Below, in pieces: positions 62,766-64,000 of a stretch of 64,000 nt of DNA. Position 1 is the stretch's first letter; every line of letters begins with the position of its first letter. The translations under genes and the position numbers were made by a program. The notes under the pieces are model-generated. The model was not told the DNA's origin. It worked only from the letters and a program-made list of their open reading frames with translations, and did no database searches. The DNA is from Cyanophora paradoxa (taxonomy: Eukaryota; Glaucocystophyceae; Cyanophorales; Cyanophoraceae). Location: positions 220,859 through 284,858 of the forward strand of contig QPMI01000599.1 in assembly GCA_004431415.1 (NCBI GenBank). Reading direction: 5' to 3'.

Positions 62766-64000
62766 ATGCAGCCGGCCTTCGCGGGGCTGTTTCCCTGCGC
62801 ACCATCAACGTCGCGTCCCGCCCGTCCAGGTGCGCTCTTCCGCGCGCGCCCGTGGGCGCGGATCCAGACACTGCCACGCAGGCGCGCCCGGTGCAAGGGA
62901 TGGCGCTGCATGCACGCTCGGGGCCGGCCGCGACGCGGTGCGGCCAGCGGCCAGCTGCAGGCCTGCGAGAACCTTCCACACGCGGCCCCAGCTGCAGCTG
63001 CAGCGCCCGCGGCCGGAGCAAGCGTCGACCTGCTGGTGCTCTGCCGGGGCCTCGGCGCCGGCGCCGCCTCCCAGCGGGCGCTCAAAGCCAGCGCGGCCCG
63101 TCCCGCCTGCGGAAGTCACTGAAGCGATGCGGACCGCGCGCTCGGAGGGCGTTCCGGAGCGCGCCATCGAGGAGTACGACAGGGCTAAGCTGAAGGGGAC
63201 GCGCCCCGACACCGGCATGTGCTTGGAGGTGCGCCCGCGCGCCCGCGCGCCGGCGCCGCCGCCTGACACAGCGCGCGGGGCGCAGGCCCTGGCGGCGTGC
63301 GCGGACCTCGGCAACATGGAGTTCGCCTATCGGGTCTGGGACGACGTCTCGGTGCGCCCCCTTCGACGCGCGCGCGCCCCGCCTGCGTCAGGCCCGACCC
63401 GCTCCGACCAGGTCCCCACGACGGCCCTCTACAACGCGCTCATGCTCTGCTGCGCGAGGGTGCGCGGGACGCCCCCGCGCGCGCCGGCAGCCCGCGTGCC
63501 GCGGGGGCCGAGCGGCCGCGCGGCAGAGCGCGTGCGTGGCGGGGGCGTACGAGGTGATGCGCGAGATGGAGGAGCTGGGGGTACAGGCCGACGTCGGCTC
63601 CTTCAACGTCCTCCTGGGAGCCGCCTTCGACGCCGGGCAGGCCCAGGAGGCCGCCGACACCTTCGAGGGGCTTCTCGAGGCCGGGGTACGCTGCTACCCT
63701 TCCGCGGCGCGCCGTACCCCCGCTGGAGGGGCGCCGCAGCTCCTTCCCGACGCCGAGACGGTCGCGATCGTCCTCGACGCCCTGTCCGAGCTCCAGGCAC
63801 GCGTACCCCCCTTCCCGCACCCCTCTCTCTCGCCCTTCCTTGAGCGACGTACCCCCAGTCGGAGGGGGCGGCGCCGGAGGCAGCGCGCTCCCTTCTCGCT
63901 TCGCTGCGCGAGGTGCCCCCCGCCCCCCGGCGCTGCCGCCGCGCGTGCGCGCTGGGGCGAGGCGGGGATACGGGGCCAGGCGGGGGCGGAGGTGGGCGGG
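62766..64000 (+). CDS. Pentatricopeptide-repeat protein, C-terminus beyond the window
   Basis: PPR proteins bind organelle RNA through ~35-residue helical repeats. Recognisable exons: MRTARSEGVPERAIEEYDRA, KLKGTRPDTGMCLE, ALAACADLGNMEFAYRVWDD, VPTTALYNALMLCCAR, AYEVMREMEELGVQADVGSF, NVLLGAAFDAGQAQEAADTF, EGLLEAG and LPDAETVAIVLDALSELQ. Together they give about three repeats with the usual YN.L / G..pd spacing. The proposed start, ATG 62766, opens an Arg-rich, acid-poor N-terminus (PAFAGLFPCAPSTSRPARPG) suitable as an organelle transit peptide, but how it splices to the first repeat is not settled. Introns include GTACGC and GTACCCC words. The gene runs off the window. Confidence 0.78.

Overview
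This 64-kb window is nuclear DNA from a GC-rich, intron-dense microbial eukaryote. The evidence is fourteen protein-coding loci broken by many short GT-AG introns (28 to about 300 nt, mostly 50-100 nt). 5' splice sites are GTGCG, GTGAG, GTCCG or GTACC, and a CTGAC-like branch point usually lies just upstream of the AG. There are no operons, ribosome-binding sites, CRISPR arrays or intact tRNA/rRNA genes. I cannot name the lineage. An alga or other free-living protist would fit, but no lineage-specific gene is visible.

Layout. 1-1553 (-) HMG-box protein, cut by the window edge. 2622-9030 (-) AP-2 adaptor alpha subunit. 9471-11634 (+) unknown Ser/Pro-rich protein. 12.2-17.5 kb is a repeat block: a 2.2-kb TIR element with a 149-bp tandem array, a degenerate dispersed repeat (copy A) carrying a copied gene 3' end, and a poly(A)-ended short repeat. 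17534-24739 (+) is a large receptor: signal peptide, bacterial-type Ig-like repeats, then a pentameric ligand-gated ion channel. 25.0-27.4 kb holds repeats (copy B). 27857-30482 (-) secreted NHL beta-propeller. 30720-33965 (+) F-box/LRR/ankyrin protein. 34.4-34.9 kb repeat copy C. 34941-40282 (-) coiled-coil protein. 40610-42106 (-) PPPDE/DeSI-type peptidase. 42438-44580 (-) quinone-reductase-like MDR enzyme. 45288-48139 (+) unknown acidic, NLS-bearing protein. 48.6-49.1 kb tandem repeat. 49789-51167 (-) choline/ethanolamine kinase with an in-frame TAG. 51795-55618 (+) unknown protein. 56556-59279 (-) coiled-coil protein. 60757-62660 (-) F-box/LRR protein. 62766 to the end (+) PPR protein.

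Many neighbours are divergent with short shared upstream regions (9.0-9.5, 30.5-30.7, 51.2-51.8 and 62.66-62.77 kb). The genes look like ordinary nuclear genes rather than one pathway: vesicle coat, ubiquitin/SUMO-type turnover, lipid head-group phosphorylation, organelle RNA binding and an unusual receptor.

Three points deserve attention: (1) the Ig-like/ion-channel fusion; (2) an insertion pattern in which a 3-4 nt word X becomes X-X'-X (X' is the reverse complement), seen by aligning repeat copies and probably also behind the premature TAG in the kinase; (3) fragments of a tRNA T-arm lying exactly at splice sites of several introns.
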